14,539 bases of DNA from Rhodospirillales bacterium (GCA_018971905.1 JAGWZS010000017.1:1-14539), one strand, 5' to 3'. Numbered from the stretch's first letter, positions 1 through 7,754 are shown. Numbers and translations are program-made. The notes: a model not told the origin generated them from the sequence alone.

Positions 1-1119
1 TTCTCTTGCGGCGGCCTCTGATGGCGTGCCCTCCGGCGCTTGCAGGCTGGCCAGGGCGGCGGCAAATCCGGCCCGCTGAGCCTCTGCCTGTGCGGGGTCG
101 CGCAGCAGGCCAAGCAGGGTCTCGGCCAGGCGGTCCGCCCGGCAATCCTCTTGCAATAATTCCGGTACCAGCGCCCGCCCGGCGAGCAGGTTGATCATCG
201 CCACATGCGGCACTTTGATCAGCCGCCGCCCGATGGCGGCTGAAATCGGGTTTACCCGGTAGGTGACGGCCATCGGCACACCCGCCATGGCCAGCTCCAG
301 CGTGGAGGTGCCGGATTTGGTCAGCGCCGCCGCGGCTGCCGCAAAAGCGTCGTAGCGCCCGGCCACATCGCGCACGATAATCGGCTTCACCGGCCAGTCG
401 GCGGTGTGCGCCGCCACGGCCTCGGCAATGCCGGCGGCGGCGGCCACCACCGGCGTCAGCCCCGGCACCTGCGGTTGCAGCAGCGCCAGCGTAGCTTTGA
501 ACACCGGCAGCAGGCGCTTGGTTTCGGTCACGCGCGAGCCCGGCATCAGCACCAGCGGCACGGCATCCGGCCCTAGCCCATGCGTGGCGCGAAAGCGGTC
601 GGCATCACCCTTATCCGCGCCGGATTCCAGCACGGGGTGGCCGGTGAACACCGGGTGCAGCCCGTGCGGGGCAAAGAATTCCGGCTCGAAGGGCAGCAGG
701 CAAAGCAATTCGTCCCATAATCCGGGGAAATGCTTCACGCGCTCCTGCCGCCAGGCCCATACCTGCGGGGCGACGTAATGCACGCGCTTTGGCCCGCTGT
801 TCCCGATGGCCTTCAGCACCCGCAGCGTGAAGCCGGGGCTGTCGATGGTCAGTAGAATATCCGGCTTCTGAGCGCGTATCGCCTCAATGGTCTGCGCCAG
901 GCGCTTTTTAAGGTGCAGAACCTTGGGCAGAATCTCCGCCAGCCCCATCAGCGCCAGCTCTTGCATTGGAAACAGCGAGGTCAGCCCCGCTTCCGTCATC
1001 CGCGCCCCGCCGATGCCGGAGAAGCGCACATCAGGGCATTGCGCGCGCAGGGCTTGCATCAGCCGCAAGCCCAACACGTCGCCGCTGGCTTCGCCAGCGA
1101 TGATGAAGATATGCGTCAC
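1..1119 (-). CDS. lpxB: Lipid-A-disaccharide synthase (3' end cut by window edge)
   Basis: LpxB joins UDP-2,3-diacylglucosamine to lipid X (2,3-diacylglucosamine 1-phosphate) to make the lipid A disaccharide at the inner membrane. The minus-strand reading frame is open for 373 codons to the window edge. It shows the N-terminal GEASGD motif (residues 9-14), an APQVWAWRQERV stretch near 117-128, LPFEPEFF near 142-149, PGSR near 193-196, SGTSTLELA near 269-277 and NLLAGRALVPELLQE near 310-324, all typical of the family (about 380-390 residues), so only a few to a dozen or so residues are missing. The start is GTG at 1119: an in-frame TGA lies one codon upstream (1123-1125), and the next ATG comes after the GEASGD motif. 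No good Shine-Dalgarno is visible. It is downstream of, and on the same strand as, the cytochrome c gene. Confidence 0.95.
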   Translation of the reverse strand, partial: MTHIFIIAGEASGDVLGLRLMQALRAQCPDVRFSGIGGARMTEAGLTSLFPMQELALMGLAEILPKVLHLKKRLAQTIEAIRAQKPDILLTIDSPGFTLRVLKAIGNSGPKRVHYVAPQVWAWRQERVKHFPGLWDELLCLLPFEPEFFAPHGLHPVFTGHPVLESGADKGDADRFRATHGLGPDAVPLVLMPGSRVTETKRLLPVFKATLALLQPQVPGLTPVVAAAAGIAEAVAAHTADWPVKPIIVRDVAGRYDAFAAAAAALTKSGTSTLELAMAGVPMAVTYRVNPISAAIGRRLIKVPHVAMINLLAGRALVPELLQEDCRADRLAETLLGLLRDPAQAEAQRAGFAAALASLQAPEGTPSEAAARE

Positions 1120-1150
1120 GGCTCAGCTGTGAAGTTGAAGGGCGGCATCA

Positions 1151-1179
1151 GGTGTGGGGCATAATGGGCGCCCCGCACC
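1151..1179 (-). terminator. Stem-loop between the cytochrome c gene and lpxB, possible weak terminator
   Basis: Arms 1151-1160 and 1170-1179 are complementary over 10 pairs around a 9-base loop. In the minus-strand transcript one pair is a C-A mismatch; in a plus-strand transcript that pair is a G-U wobble. It sits 17 bases past the cytochrome stop codon, where a terminator would be, but no T-run follows on the minus strand, so Rho-independent termination is doubtful. Confidence 0.3.
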
Positions 1180-1195
1180 TGGCTGCCAAGTCCCT

Positions 1196-2839
1196 TCAGT
1201 GTGCCGCGATCAGCGGTTGCGCGGCAGCGATGAAATCTTTCAGCGCGCTGCGCTTGCCGGAGAGGCTCATGCCTGGTGTTTGTGCCAAAACCGGGCAGTA
1301 CGCCGCGACCAGCGTGTTGGTGAGATCGGTGTTGCTGATTGAGCTGTTGCTGGTTTTCAAGGTAGCGATCAGCTTCTGGGTCAGGCTCGGCACGGCCGCT
1401 GTCGAAGCGCCGTCATAAATGTTCAGCAGTCCGTTGCCAGGGTCGGTTACCGTACCCGCGCCGCCAAACGGCGAGATACGCGGGCAGCCCAGCTTATCTG
1501 CTGCCTGCGAAGCGGCGGGTGGCAGGCCGCCCACACCGCGCAACTGCATGACATCAGCAGCGGTTGCATCCGCACTGCCCTTGTTGCCCCAGGCGGTGCG
1601 GACATAGTTGGTGATGTCAGCGATCTGCTGGTCGGTGAATTGCGCGCCAAAAGCCGGCATTTTGGGGCCGTTAGGTGCCCAGCTGCCCAGCCCGCCCAGC
1701 ATGGCGCCGATGGGGTTGTAGGGCAGAGTTGCGGTAATGGAGTCATTTCCGGCCAAGTTTGGCACGAAGTTCGGGCCCATGCCCCCGCCCGTGGCGCCAT
1801 GGCAGCCCGCGCAGTTGGTGGCATAGAGGCTCTGGCCGCGCGCGATGGAGGCATCGGCGTCAGCGATGGCCGGGCCCGGAGGCGTAACCTGCGGTTTGGT
1901 TGCGGTTTGCAGGTATACCGCAATGTCCTGCACATCCGAGATTGGAAGCTGGCTGGTAGAATGGTCCGTCATGTCGCCCATGGCACCGTAGGGCGAGCCC
2001 TTCACGATGTTACCATCGTCATGCAGGTAGGCCACCAGATCCGCCTGGCTCCATCCACCAACGCCATAGGTTTTGTCAGACGAAATATTGGGGGCGAACA
2101 GATTGTCGATAGGCGCGCCAGCATAAGCCCTGCTTTGGATCATGGCTTCCATGAAGTTGCGCGGGGTGTGGCATTCGCCACAATGGCCCAGCGCCTCGGT
2201 CAGATAGGCACCGTTCTTCATCTGCTCATCCCAGGCGGGGTTCATGTGCATGGGGCCGGAGCGGAAGAACAGGATACGCCAGCCGAGCAGCACGGGCCGC
2301 TGGTTGAATGGGAATTTAAGGCTGTTGGGCAAGCGCGGCGCATCTACCGGCGCCAGCGAATCCAGGTACGCCTTAATCGCCATCACATCCGGGTAAGAAA
2401 GCTTGGTGTAAGATGTATAGGGCATCGCCGGGTAGAGAAATTTCGGGAACACCAGATAGCTCCGCCCCGGAGATATACCGTCGTGCAGGGCGGCGTAGAA
2501 CTGCTTATCTGTCCAATTGCCGATGCCGGTTGCTTTGTCCGGCGTGATGTTGGGCGTGGAAAGCCCGCCAAAGGGGGTTTGCATCACCAGCCCGCCTGAG
2601 AACGGGGCATGATTGGGGCCGGTATGGCAGGGCATGCAATCCGCCGCGGTGACGAGATATTTGCCGCGCGCGATAAGCGCCGCCGGGTCCGTGGGGGCCG
2701 AGAGGGAGGCGGCGGGGTAATCCTGCGTATCCGCCGCCACGGCGATGCGACTGGCGGTGAGCGCCCCCAACCCAAGCACCAGTACTGCGGTGGCAAGAAG
2801 TGGGCGCAAGGCGGGCAGTCTGGGCATTTTTGCGGGCAT
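1196..2839 (-). CDS. Secreted triheme cytochrome c (dehydrogenase electron-acceptor subunit type) with C-terminal extension
   Basis: A periplasmic c-type cytochrome that probably takes electrons from a membrane or periplasmic dehydrogenase (alcohol, aldehyde or gluconate type) and passes them to ubiquinone or a terminal oxidase. Counting from the start used here (547 aa), there is a signal sequence with a hydrophobic core at about 12-35, then three CXXCH haem sites: CMPCH 68-72, CGECH 220-224 and CAGCH 343-347. Candidate axial Met residues are in PAMPYTSYT (139), GDMTDHSTSQL (290) and KMPAFG (394). The NITPDKATGIGNWTD stretch and FFRSGP match the AdhB-like family. Residues from about 435 to 547 are extra relative to that family as I know it; they carry two cysteines (GCPRIS and AAYCPV) and no haem motif. 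The start at 2839 is chosen over an upstream ATG at 2926 because AGGA lies 6 bases before it, a signal peptide begins there, and the longer form would overlap hisI. No dehydrogenase subunit is adjacent. Confidence 0.9.
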   Translation of the reverse strand: MPAKMPRLPALRPLLATAVLVLGLGALTASRIAVAADTQDYPAASLSAPTDPAALIARGKYLVTAADCMPCHTGPNHAPFSGGLVMQTPFGGLSTPNITPDKATGIGNWTDKQFYAALHDGISPGRSYLVFPKFLYPAMPYTSYTKLSYPDVMAIKAYLDSLAPVDAPRLPNSLKFPFNQRPVLLGWRILFFRSGPMHMNPAWDEQMKNGAYLTEALGHCGECHTPRNFMEAMIQSRAYAGAPIDNLFAPNISSDKTYGVGGWSQADLVAYLHDDGNIVKGSPYGAMGDMTDHSTSQLPISDVQDIAVYLQTATKPQVTPPGPAIADADASIARGQSLYATNCAGCHGATGGGMGPNFVPNLAGNDSITATLPYNPIGAMLGGLGSWAPNGPKMPAFGAQFTDQQIADITNYVRTAWGNKGSADATAADVMQLRGVGGLPPAASQAADKLGCPRISPFGGAGTVTDPGNGLLNIYDGASTAAVPSLTQKLIATLKTSNSSISNTDLTNTLVAAYCPVLAQTPGMSLSGKRSALKDFIAAAQPLIAAH

Positions 2840-2845
2840 GGCGTG

Positions 2846-2849
2846 TCCT
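2846..2849 (-). promoter_or_regulatory. Shine-Dalgarno AGGA that fixes the cytochrome c start
   Basis: On the minus strand AGGA ends 6 bases before the ATG at 2839. It supports the internal Met over the longer frame that starts at 2926 inside hisI. Confidence 0.6.
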
Positions 2850-2894
2850 AAGGCGTTTTGCTCTGCGGCTATTTCCTTAATTACCGCTGCGGAA

Positions 2895-3296
2895 TCAAGT
2901 ACGGTTGTAAAGTATATCCGGATCAACCCGGGGTGTTATGATCTCGATCAATTCGCCCTTCCGCACGGCAGTGTAGAAGCAACTGCGTCGGCCGGTGTGG
3001 CAGGCAACGCCTTCCTGGTTCACCAGCAGGAGGAGGGCGTCGCCGTCGCAATCTATGCGCATTTCAACGAGGCTTTGCTTTTGACCAGAGGATTCCCCCT
3101 TGCGCCACAATTTTTGCCGGGACCGCGAGAAATAACAGACCTGCCCGGTGCGCAGCGTTTCTTCGATGGCCTGGGCGTTCATCCAGGCCATCATCAGCAC
3201 TTCGCCGGTGTCGTGCTGCTGGGCGATGGCGGCTACCAGGCCCTCGGCGTTGAAGGCAATGGCGGCAAGCGCGGGCGTGGGGGCAGTCTCGATCAT
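2895..3296 (-). CDS. hisI: Phosphoribosyl-AMP cyclohydrolase
   Basis: HisI opens the adenine ring of phosphoribosyl-AMP, the third step of histidine synthesis, in the cytoplasm. The 133-residue product has the family's usual length as a standalone enzyme with no HisE domain. Seen in the sequence: MMAWMN (35-40), FSRSRQKLWRKGESSG (56-71), the metal-binding Asp cluster D82-C83-D84-G-D86, and ACHTGRRSCFY (98-108). Cys83, Cys99 and Cys106 fit the known zinc ligands. The ATG at 3296 is chosen because family members begin shortly before the conserved FNxxGLV-like segment. An in-frame ATG at 3398 would add 34 residues unlike the family and has no ribosome binding site. The cytochrome gene follows 55 bases downstream on the same strand and may be read from the same transcript. 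No other his gene is in the window. Confidence 0.95.
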   Translation of the reverse strand: MIETAPTPALAAIAFNAEGLVAAIAQQHDTGEVLMMAWMNAQAIEETLRTGQVCYFSRSRQKLWRKGESSGQKQSLVEMRIDCDGDALLLLVNQEGVACHTGRRSCFYTAVRKGELIEIITPRVDPDILYNRT

Positions 3297-3601
3297 GCGG
3301 CCATCAAGGGCCAGCCAGGGCAGCAGCGTCAAGTGCCGGGGGTAATGTACCGGCTTAAAATGCAAAATAATGCCTCTGATGACACTGCTTCCCGCCATGA
3401 TTCGGGGTGAAAATGGCTTGTCATGACGCTAGAAATAGCCTGGTCTTATGGGCTTGCCGCGCCGTAACATACCGATATGCGCGATTTATGCACGAGCAGC
3501 CCAAGCAGGCCTGCAATACACATGGGGTCGTTGACCACACCACCCGCGGGGACTAAGCACCTGCAACATAATGACTGAATGACCTGAGAGAAGGGTTTTC
3601 C
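3297..3601. other. Divergent spacer between hisI and the sdh operon; promoters not resolved
   Basis: This 305-base stretch should hold the promoters of hisI (minus) and sdhC (plus). Short perfect palindromes are present: GTCATGAC at 3420-3427, GCAGGCCTGC at 3505-3514 and CCCGCGGG at 3543-3550. For sdh, TTGACC at 3531-3536 is a plausible -35 box, but the hexamer 17 bases downstream (TAAGCA) is a poor -10. TTGTCA at 3418-3423 also has no good partner. I see no RNA gene, riboswitch or convincing small ORF here. The sdhC ribosome binding site (AGAAGG) ends the stretch. Confidence 0.5.
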
Positions 3602-4054
3602 ATGAAGGATGTGCGCGAAGCGCTCATGATTGGGCGCAATTCGGAAGGCGATTTGGTCCGCCGGCCAGTTTCTCCGTTTATGCTCGGCAGTGCGTACCGG
3701 TTCCAAATGTCTTCTGCGACGTCCATTTTGCATCGCATTTCCGGCAGCGCCCTTGGTGTTGGCAGCCTCCTGCTGACCCTTTGGCTGGTCTCTGCCGCCA
3801 TGGGTGATGCCGCCATGGGTGATGCCGCCTTTTCCGTGGTCCAGGCTTTTCTGGCCTCCTGGATTGGGCTTTTGGTCCTGTTCGGGTTCACGGCCGCGCT
3901 GTTTTATCATTTTTGTAATGGGATCAGGCATTTGGCCTGGGATGTCGGGCGGGGATTTGATCTTCCGGCGATGCAACGCAGCGGCAGGCTGGTGTTTGTA
4001 GCCACGGTTATTCTGACCGTGGCTTTTTGGGCCATCGCGTTCATGGTGTGGTGA
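3602..4054 (+). CDS. sdhC: Succinate dehydrogenase cytochrome b556 subunit
   Basis: SdhC is one of two membrane anchors of complex II; with SdhD it binds haem b and ubiquinone. The 150-residue product shows RPVSPFMLG (21-29), the quinone-site segment SILHRISG (41-48), and FYHFCNGIRHLAWD (101-114), in which His103 corresponds to the haem-ligand His of the family. Three membrane segments lie at about 49-65, 83-104 and 128-148. Good purine-rich AGAAGG lies just upstream of the ATG. The loop between the first two helices contains a doubled AAMGD unit from a 15-base tandem repeat. It is the first gene of sdhCDAB; sdhD follows 5 bases after its stop. Confidence 0.96.
   Translation: MKDVREALMIGRNSEGDLVRRPVSPFMLGSAYRFQMSSATSILHRISGSALGVGSLLLTLWLVSAAMGDAAMGDAAFSVVQAFLASWIGLLVLFGFTAALFYHFCNGIRHLAWDVGRGFDLPAMQRSGRLVFVATVILTVAFWAIAFMVW
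3794..3829 (+). repeat. 15-base in-frame tandem repeat in sdhC
   Basis: The unit gccgccatgggtgat occurs at 3794-3808 and 3809-3823 and continues with 6 more matching bases to 3829. The two copies are identical. It encodes AAMGD twice, followed by AA, in the loop after the first membrane helix. Confidence 0.95.
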
Positions 4055-4059
4055 GAGAG

Positions 4060-4467
4060 ATGAGCACAAGCGACAAACCGGCCCGGGTAACCACGCGCCG
4101 CAGCGGGCTTAGCCGCGCGCGCGGGCTGGGCTCCGCCAAAGCAGGCTCGGCGCATTGGTGGGCTCAACGGGCATCGTCGATAGCCCTGCTGCCGCTTTCC
4201 TTGTATTTTGTTGCCTCGGTTATTCTTCTGCTGGGCGCGGACCATGCCCGCGTGGCCGCTTATATGGCGATGCCATGGAACAGCGCGCTGTTCCTCGCGC
4301 TGATCGCGGCCATGTTCTACCACCTCGCTCTTGGTGTTCAGGTTATCGTTGAGGATTATGTGCCAAACGAAACCAAGCGCCTGGCCACCATTCTTGTGCT
4401 GAAGGGGGTTATCCTCTTTCTGGCGCTGGCTTCTGCCATAGCTGTTCTTAAACTCGCATTCTCCTGA
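4060..4467 (+). CDS. sdhD: Succinate dehydrogenase hydrophobic membrane anchor subunit
   Basis: SdhD is the second membrane anchor of complex II, sharing haem b and the quinone pocket with SdhC. The 135-residue product has a basic N-terminal tail, then [18 protein letters not shown] (33-50), a second helix ending in [15 protein letters not shown] (87-101) and a third helix at about 110-131. His88 fits the haem-b ligand, and Asp99-Tyr100 fits the quinone-site pair of the family. The ATG at 4060 is chosen because GAGAG precedes it and it follows the sdhC stop by 5 bases. An in-frame ATG at 4027 lies inside sdhC and would add residues unlike the family. Confidence 0.95.
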   Translation: MSTSDKPARVTTRRSGLSRARGLGSAKAGSAHWWAQRASSIALLPLSLYFVASVILLLGADHARVAAYMAMPWNSALFLALIAAMFYHLALGVQVIVEDYVPNETKRLATILVLKGVILFLALASAIAVLKLAFS

Positions 4468-4478
4468 ACGAGAGGCCC

Positions 4479-6290
4479 ATGAACGCGAACACAAACGCCG
4501 CCAGCCGGGCGTATAACATTATCGACCACACGTATGACGTGGTGGTTGTGGGGGCCGGGGGAGCCGGCTTGCGCGCAACTTTAGGTATGGGGGCGGCCGG
4601 GCTCAAAACGGCTTGCATTACCAAGGTGTTTCCCACTCGCTCGCATACTGTTGCGGCGCAGGGTGGCATTGGCGCCTCGCTGGGCAACATGAGCGAGGAT
4701 AACTGGCGCTGGCACATGTATGACACCGTAAAGGGCTCTGACTGGCTGGGAGACCAGGACGCGATCGAGTTCATGTGCCGGGATGCTGTTCCGGCGATTT
4801 ATGAACTGGAACATTTTGGCGTGCCGTTTTCCCGCACGGAAGATGGAAAAATTTATCAGCGCCCGTTTGGCGGCCATATGAAGGAATATGGCAAGGAGCC
4901 GGCCCAGCGCGCCTGCGCCGCGGCAGACCGCACAGGCCACGCCATTCTGCACACGCTTTATCAGCAATGCCTGAAGCATGACGTTGAATTTTTTGTTGAA
5001 TATTTCGCGCTAGATTTGATTATGGATAGCGCCGGTGCCTGCCGGGGCGTAATGGCGTGGTGCCTTGAAAATGGCACCATTCACAGGTTCCGCGCGCAAA
5101 TGGTTGTGCTGGCAACCGGTGGGTATGGCCGGGCTTATCTGTCCTGCACCTCGGCCCATACATGCACTGGCGATGGCGGCGGCATGGCGATTCGGGCTGG
5201 TTTGCCAGTACAAGATATGGAGTTCGTGCAGTTTCACCCGACGGGGATGTTTCCGGCCGGTTGCCTGATTACCGAGGGGGCGCGCGGCGAGGGCGGGTAT
5301 CTGACAAATGCCGAAGGCGAACGCTTTATGGAGCGCTACGCCCCCACTGCCAAGGACCTGGCTTCACGAGACGTTGTTTCGCGTTCCATGACGGTTGAGA
5401 TAAACGAAGGGCGCGGCGTTGGGCCAAAGAAGGACCATATTCTGCTGCATCTGGAGCATCTGGGCGCTGAAATTCTGCACGAGCGTCTGCCGGGCATTTC
5501 CGAGACCGCGCGCGTATTCGCGGGAGTTGATGTAACCCGGGAACCCATACCGGTGTTGCCGACGGTGCATTATAACATGGGCGGTATACCAACGAATTAT
5601 CACGCGGAAGTTCTTCGCCCCACGGCTGAAAACCCGAACGCCATTGTGCCAGGGTTAATGGCGGTGGGGGAGGTTGCGTGTGTTTCCGTGCATGGCGCGA
5701 ACCGGCTGGGCACAAATTCTCTGCTTGATCTGATTGTGTTTGGCCGGTCTGCGGCAAGGCGGGCCGCTGAGATCGTGAAGCCTGGCGCCGCGCAGGCCGC
5801 ATTGCCAGAAGCTGCCGGTGAACATTCAATCGCCCGGTTTGACAAGACGCGCCATGCGAATGGTGGCACGCGCGTTGCCGATTTACGAAACAAATTGCAG
5901 CGTACAATGCAAACGCACGCCGCCGTGTTCCGTAATTCAAAATCGCTTGCGGAAGGTGTTGATAAAATCAATAAACTCTGGGGTGGCCAGGATGACATCA
6001 AAATATCTGATCGCTCATTGATCTGGAATTCTGACCTCATGGAGGCGTTGGAACTGCAGAACCTCATGGGCAACGCTGTTGCCACCATGGTGGGGGCAGA
6101 AGCGCGAAAGGAAAGCCGCGGCGCGCAGGCGCATGATGATTATCCAGAACGTGATGATGCAAACTGGATGAAGCATACCGTTGCCTGGGTTTCAGAGGCC
6201 GGCAAGGTAAGTTTGGATTATCGCCCCGTGAGGATGCAGACTCTAACAAACGACGTGTCTGTGTTTCCGCCGAAAAAACGCGTGTACTAG
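4479..6290 (+). CDS. sdhA: Succinate dehydrogenase flavoprotein subunit
   Basis: SdhA oxidises succinate to fumarate on covalently bound FAD at the cytoplasmic face of complex II, in the TCA cycle and respiratory chain. The 603-residue product has the family's length. It shows the dinucleotide motif GAGGAG (25-30), the covalent-FAD histidine in RSHT (His56), QGG (61-63), [13 protein letters not shown] (149-161), the substrate-site HPTG (253-256), the catalytic Arg region around SRDVVSR (Arg297), HYNMGG (364-369) and [13 protein letters not shown] (406-418). GAGAGG precedes the ATG, 11 bases after the sdhD stop. All expected active-site residues appear intact. Confidence 0.98.
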   Translation: MNANTNAASRAYNIIDHTYDVVVVGAGGAGLRATLGMGAAGLKTACITKVFPTRSHTVAAQGGIGASLGNMSEDNWRWHMYDTVKGSDWLGDQDAIEFMCRDAVPAIYELEHFGVPFSRTEDGKIYQRPFGGHMKEYGKEPAQRACAAADRTGHAILHTLYQQCLKHDVEFFVEYFALDLIMDSAGACRGVMAWCLENGTIHRFRAQMVVLATGGYGRAYLSCTSAHTCTGDGGGMAIRAGLPVQDMEFVQFHPTGMFPAGCLITEGARGEGGYLTNAEGERFMERYAPTAKDLASRDVVSRSMTVEINEGRGVGPKKDHILLHLEHLGAEILHERLPGISETARVFAGVDVTREPIPVLPTVHYNMGGIPTNYHAEVLRPTAENPNAIVPGLMAVGEVACVSVHGANRLGTNSLLDLIVFGRSAARRAAEIVKPGAAQAALPEAAGEHSIARFDKTRHANGGTRVADLRNKLQRTMQTHAAVFRNSKSLAEGVDKINKLWGGQDDIKISDRSLIWNSDLMEALELQNLMGNAVATMVGAEARKESRGAQAHDDYPERDDANWMKHTVAWVSEAGKVSLDYRPVRMQTLTNDVSVFPPKKRVY

Positions 6291-6302
6291 GGAGAGCCAG
6301 AT

Positions 6303-7085
6303 ATGGTTGAATTTGCGCTTCCGGCTAATTCGAAGATCGGCAAAGGTGCAACGCATAAGGCGCAAGCCGGTGCAAAGCGCGTTAAAACGTTTAAAATCTA
6401 CCGCTGGAATCCCGATGACGGAAACAATCCGGTGATGGATACGTATGAGATTGACCTTGATAAATGCGGGCCGATGGTGCTCGATGCGATCATTAAAATA
6501 AAAAATGAAATCGATGGGTCTTTAACGTTCCGCCGGTCTTGCCGTGAAGGTATTTGTGGCTCTTGTGCAATGAATATCGATGGCACTAACACGCTGGCTT
6601 GCCTGAAGCCCATTGCCGATGTGAAAGGGGAGGTGGCGATTACGCCCTTGCCGCACATGCCAGTGGTGAAAGACTTGGTTCCAGACCTTTCGCAGCCTTA
6701 TGCGCAATTGCGTTCAATTGAGCCGTGGATACAGTCTGACACTCCAGCCCCGCCGGATGCCGAACGGCTGCAGAGCAAAGAAGAACGGGCTGAGCTGGAT
6801 GGGCTGTGGGAGTGTATTCTGTGCTTCTGCTGCTCGACTTCCTGCCCAAGCTACTGGTGGAACGGAGACCGATACCTTGGCCCGGCCGTGCTGTTGCAAG
6901 CGTATCGCTGGATTGCTGATTCCCGGGATGAGGCAACCGGCAAGCGCCTTGATGCGTTAGAAGACCCCTTCAAGCTTTATCGTTGCCATACGATCATGAA
7001 CTGCACGCAAACCTGCCCAAAGGGCCTTAATCCCGCCAAGGCAATTGGGAAGATCAAGCAGCTGATATTCGAGCGTCAGGGGTAG
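6303..7085 (+). CDS. sdhB: Succinate dehydrogenase iron-sulfur subunit
   Basis: SdhB carries electrons from the SdhA flavin to the membrane quinone site through three iron-sulfur clusters. The 260-residue product has Cys80, Cys85, Cys88 and Cys100 for the [2Fe-2S] cluster; Cys171, Cys174, Cys177 and Cys238 for [4Fe-4S]; and Cys181, Cys228 and Cys234 for [3Fe-4S], as in characterised complex [10 protein letters not shown] (180-187) and the C-terminal [15 protein letters not shown] are typical. The start follows a GGGAGAG ribosome binding site, 12 bases after sdhA. The gene is visibly more AT-rich in places than its neighbours (6481-6540 has 23 G/C of 60 by hand count). Its stop codon overlaps the first dyad of the ahpC upstream region. 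Confidence 0.98.
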   Translation: MVEFALPANSKIGKGATHKAQAGAKRVKTFKIYRWNPDDGNNPVMDTYEIDLDKCGPMVLDAIIKIKNEIDGSLTFRRSCREGICGSCAMNIDGTNTLACLKPIADVKGEVAITPLPHMPVVKDLVPDLSQPYAQLRSIEPWIQSDTPAPPDAERLQSKEERAELDGLWECILCFCCSTSCPSYWWNGDRYLGPAVLLQAYRWIADSRDEATGKRLDALEDPFKLYRCHTIMNCTQTCPKGLNPAKAIGKIKQLIFERQG

Positions 7086-7128
7086 ATCGATTTTATCGAT
7101 CAAATATTCATATAAAATCAATTTGATT
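7085..7128 (+). promoter_or_regulatory. Chain of dyads upstream of ahpC, candidate OxyR (LysR-type) operator
   Basis: Three dyads follow one another on an AT-rich background. First is GATCGAT-ttt-ATCGATC (7085-7101, perfect 7-base arms). Next is ATAT-tc-ATAT (7104-7113), then AATCAA-t-TTGATT (7116-7128, perfect 6-base arms). Their centres are about 14-15 bases apart. The first reads ATCG-N7-CGAT, close to the ATAG-N7-CTAT half of the known OxyR site, and holds the T-N11-A pattern of LysR sites. With oxyR in the same operon, an OxyR tetramer site is the natural inference. The core -35/-10 is not clear; TTGATT (7123-7128) with TACATA 16 bases further on is a weak candidate. Confidence 0.5.
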
Positions 7129-7148
7129 GCCGCGATAAACCACGTACA

Positions 7149-7190
7149 TACCTCCTCGTAGGTAGTCTGCCTATACGAAGGAGTTATTGG
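7149..7190 (+). promoter_or_regulatory. ahpC leader hairpin covering the Shine-Dalgarno
   Basis: CTCCTCGTAGG (7152-7162) can pair with CCTATACGAAGGAG (7170-7183) in 11 pairs with two small bulges and a 7-base loop. The 3' arm contains the strong AAGGAG ribosome binding site (7178-7183), 7 bases before the ATG. A competing short stem, TACCT (7149-7153) with AGGTA (7160-7164), uses part of the same 5' arm. Whether the transcript starts upstream of 7152 is not known. Confidence 0.4.
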
Positions 7191-7754
7191 ATGTCTTTGA
7201 TTAATACCCAGGTTAAGCCTTTCACGGTGCAAGCCTTCCAGAGTGGCAAATTTTTGACCGTGACTGAGGCTGACCTCAAGGGCAAATGGTCTGTCATGTT
7301 TTTCTATCCGGCTGATTTCACGTTCGTTTGCCCGACGGAGCTGGAAGATTTGGCTGATAATTATGTCGAGTTCAAAAATCTTGGCGTCGAGATTTATGCT
7401 GTTTCAACCGACACGCATTTTGCTCACAAAGCCTGGCATGACACGTCCGATGCGATCAATAAAATCGATTACATCATGATCGGCGATCCGACTCATGCGG
7501 TTTCGCGTAATTTTGACGTGCTGATTGAAGACGTTGGCTTGGCCAATCGTGGCACCTTTGTTGTCGATCCGGACGGAAAAATCCAGATTGTGGAAATTAC
7601 CGCCGAAGGTGTTGGCCGCGATGCCAAGGAGCTTCTGCGGAAAGTGAAAGCCGCGCAATATGTGGCTGCTCACCCAGGGGAAGTCTGCCCCGCCAAATGG
7701 ACAGAGGGTGAAAAGACGCTCGTTCCGTCTCTGGATCTGGTTGGCAAGATCTGA
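7191..7754 (+). CDS. ahpC: Alkyl hydroperoxide reductase subunit C (2-Cys peroxiredoxin)
   Basis: AhpC reduces H2O2, organic peroxides and peroxynitrite in the cytoplasm and is re-reduced by AhpF. The 187-residue product matches the enterobacterial AhpC length and layout: [15 protein letters not shown] (37-51) with peroxidatic Cys47, [12 protein letters not shown] (72-83), MIGDPT (96-101), and [10 protein letters not shown] (161-170) with resolving Cys166, ending in SLDLVGKI. It is therefore a typical 2-Cys enzyme. The strong AAGGAG site fixes the start. ahpF follows after 98 bases and oxyR after that. It is relatively AT-rich (7321-7380 has 27 G/C of 60 by hand count). Confidence 0.98.
   Translation: MSLINTQVKPFTVQAFQSGKFLTVTEADLKGKWSVMFFYPADFTFVCPTELEDLADNYVEFKNLGVEIYAVSTDTHFAHKAWHDTSDAINKIDYIMIGDPTHAVSRNFDVLIEDVGLANRGTFVVDPDGKIQIVEITAEGVGRDAKELLRKVKAAQYVAAHPGEVCPAKWTEGEKTLVPSLDLVGKI

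Noticed and set aside
404..778. Plus-strand open frame over lpxB
   Set aside because: It is a Ser/Thr/Cys-rich shadow of lpxB with no motif.
1640..2599. 319-codon plus-strand open frame antisense to the cytochrome gene
   Set aside because: It is the mirror of a GC-rich real gene; the translation is low in recognisable motifs, rich in Arg/His, and has no family resemblance.
2840..2926. Longer N-terminus of the cytochrome c (ATG at 2926)
   Set aside because: It would overlap the hisI stop region, puts 29 non-secretory residues before a clear signal peptide, and lacks the AGGA site seen at 2846-2849.
3297..3398. Longer hisI start at 3398
   Set aside because: The added 34 residues do not resemble HisI and no ribosome binding site precedes that ATG.
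2745..3410. 221-codon plus-strand open frame over hisI
   Set aside because: It is antisense to hisI, which has its zinc and metal motifs intact.
3420..3550. Three short palindromes in the hisI-sdhC spacer as regulator sites
   Set aside because: They are 8-10 base palindromes that differ from one another and match no operator I know; expected at some rate by chance.
3446..4069. 207-codon minus-strand open frame over sdhC
   Set aside because: It is antisense to a well-supported membrane subunit; the product is Pro/Gln/Lys-rich without motifs.
7085..7101. Perfect dyad after sdhB as a Rho-independent terminator
   Set aside because: The stem is AT-rich with a 3-base loop and no T-run follows; an operator role fits better.
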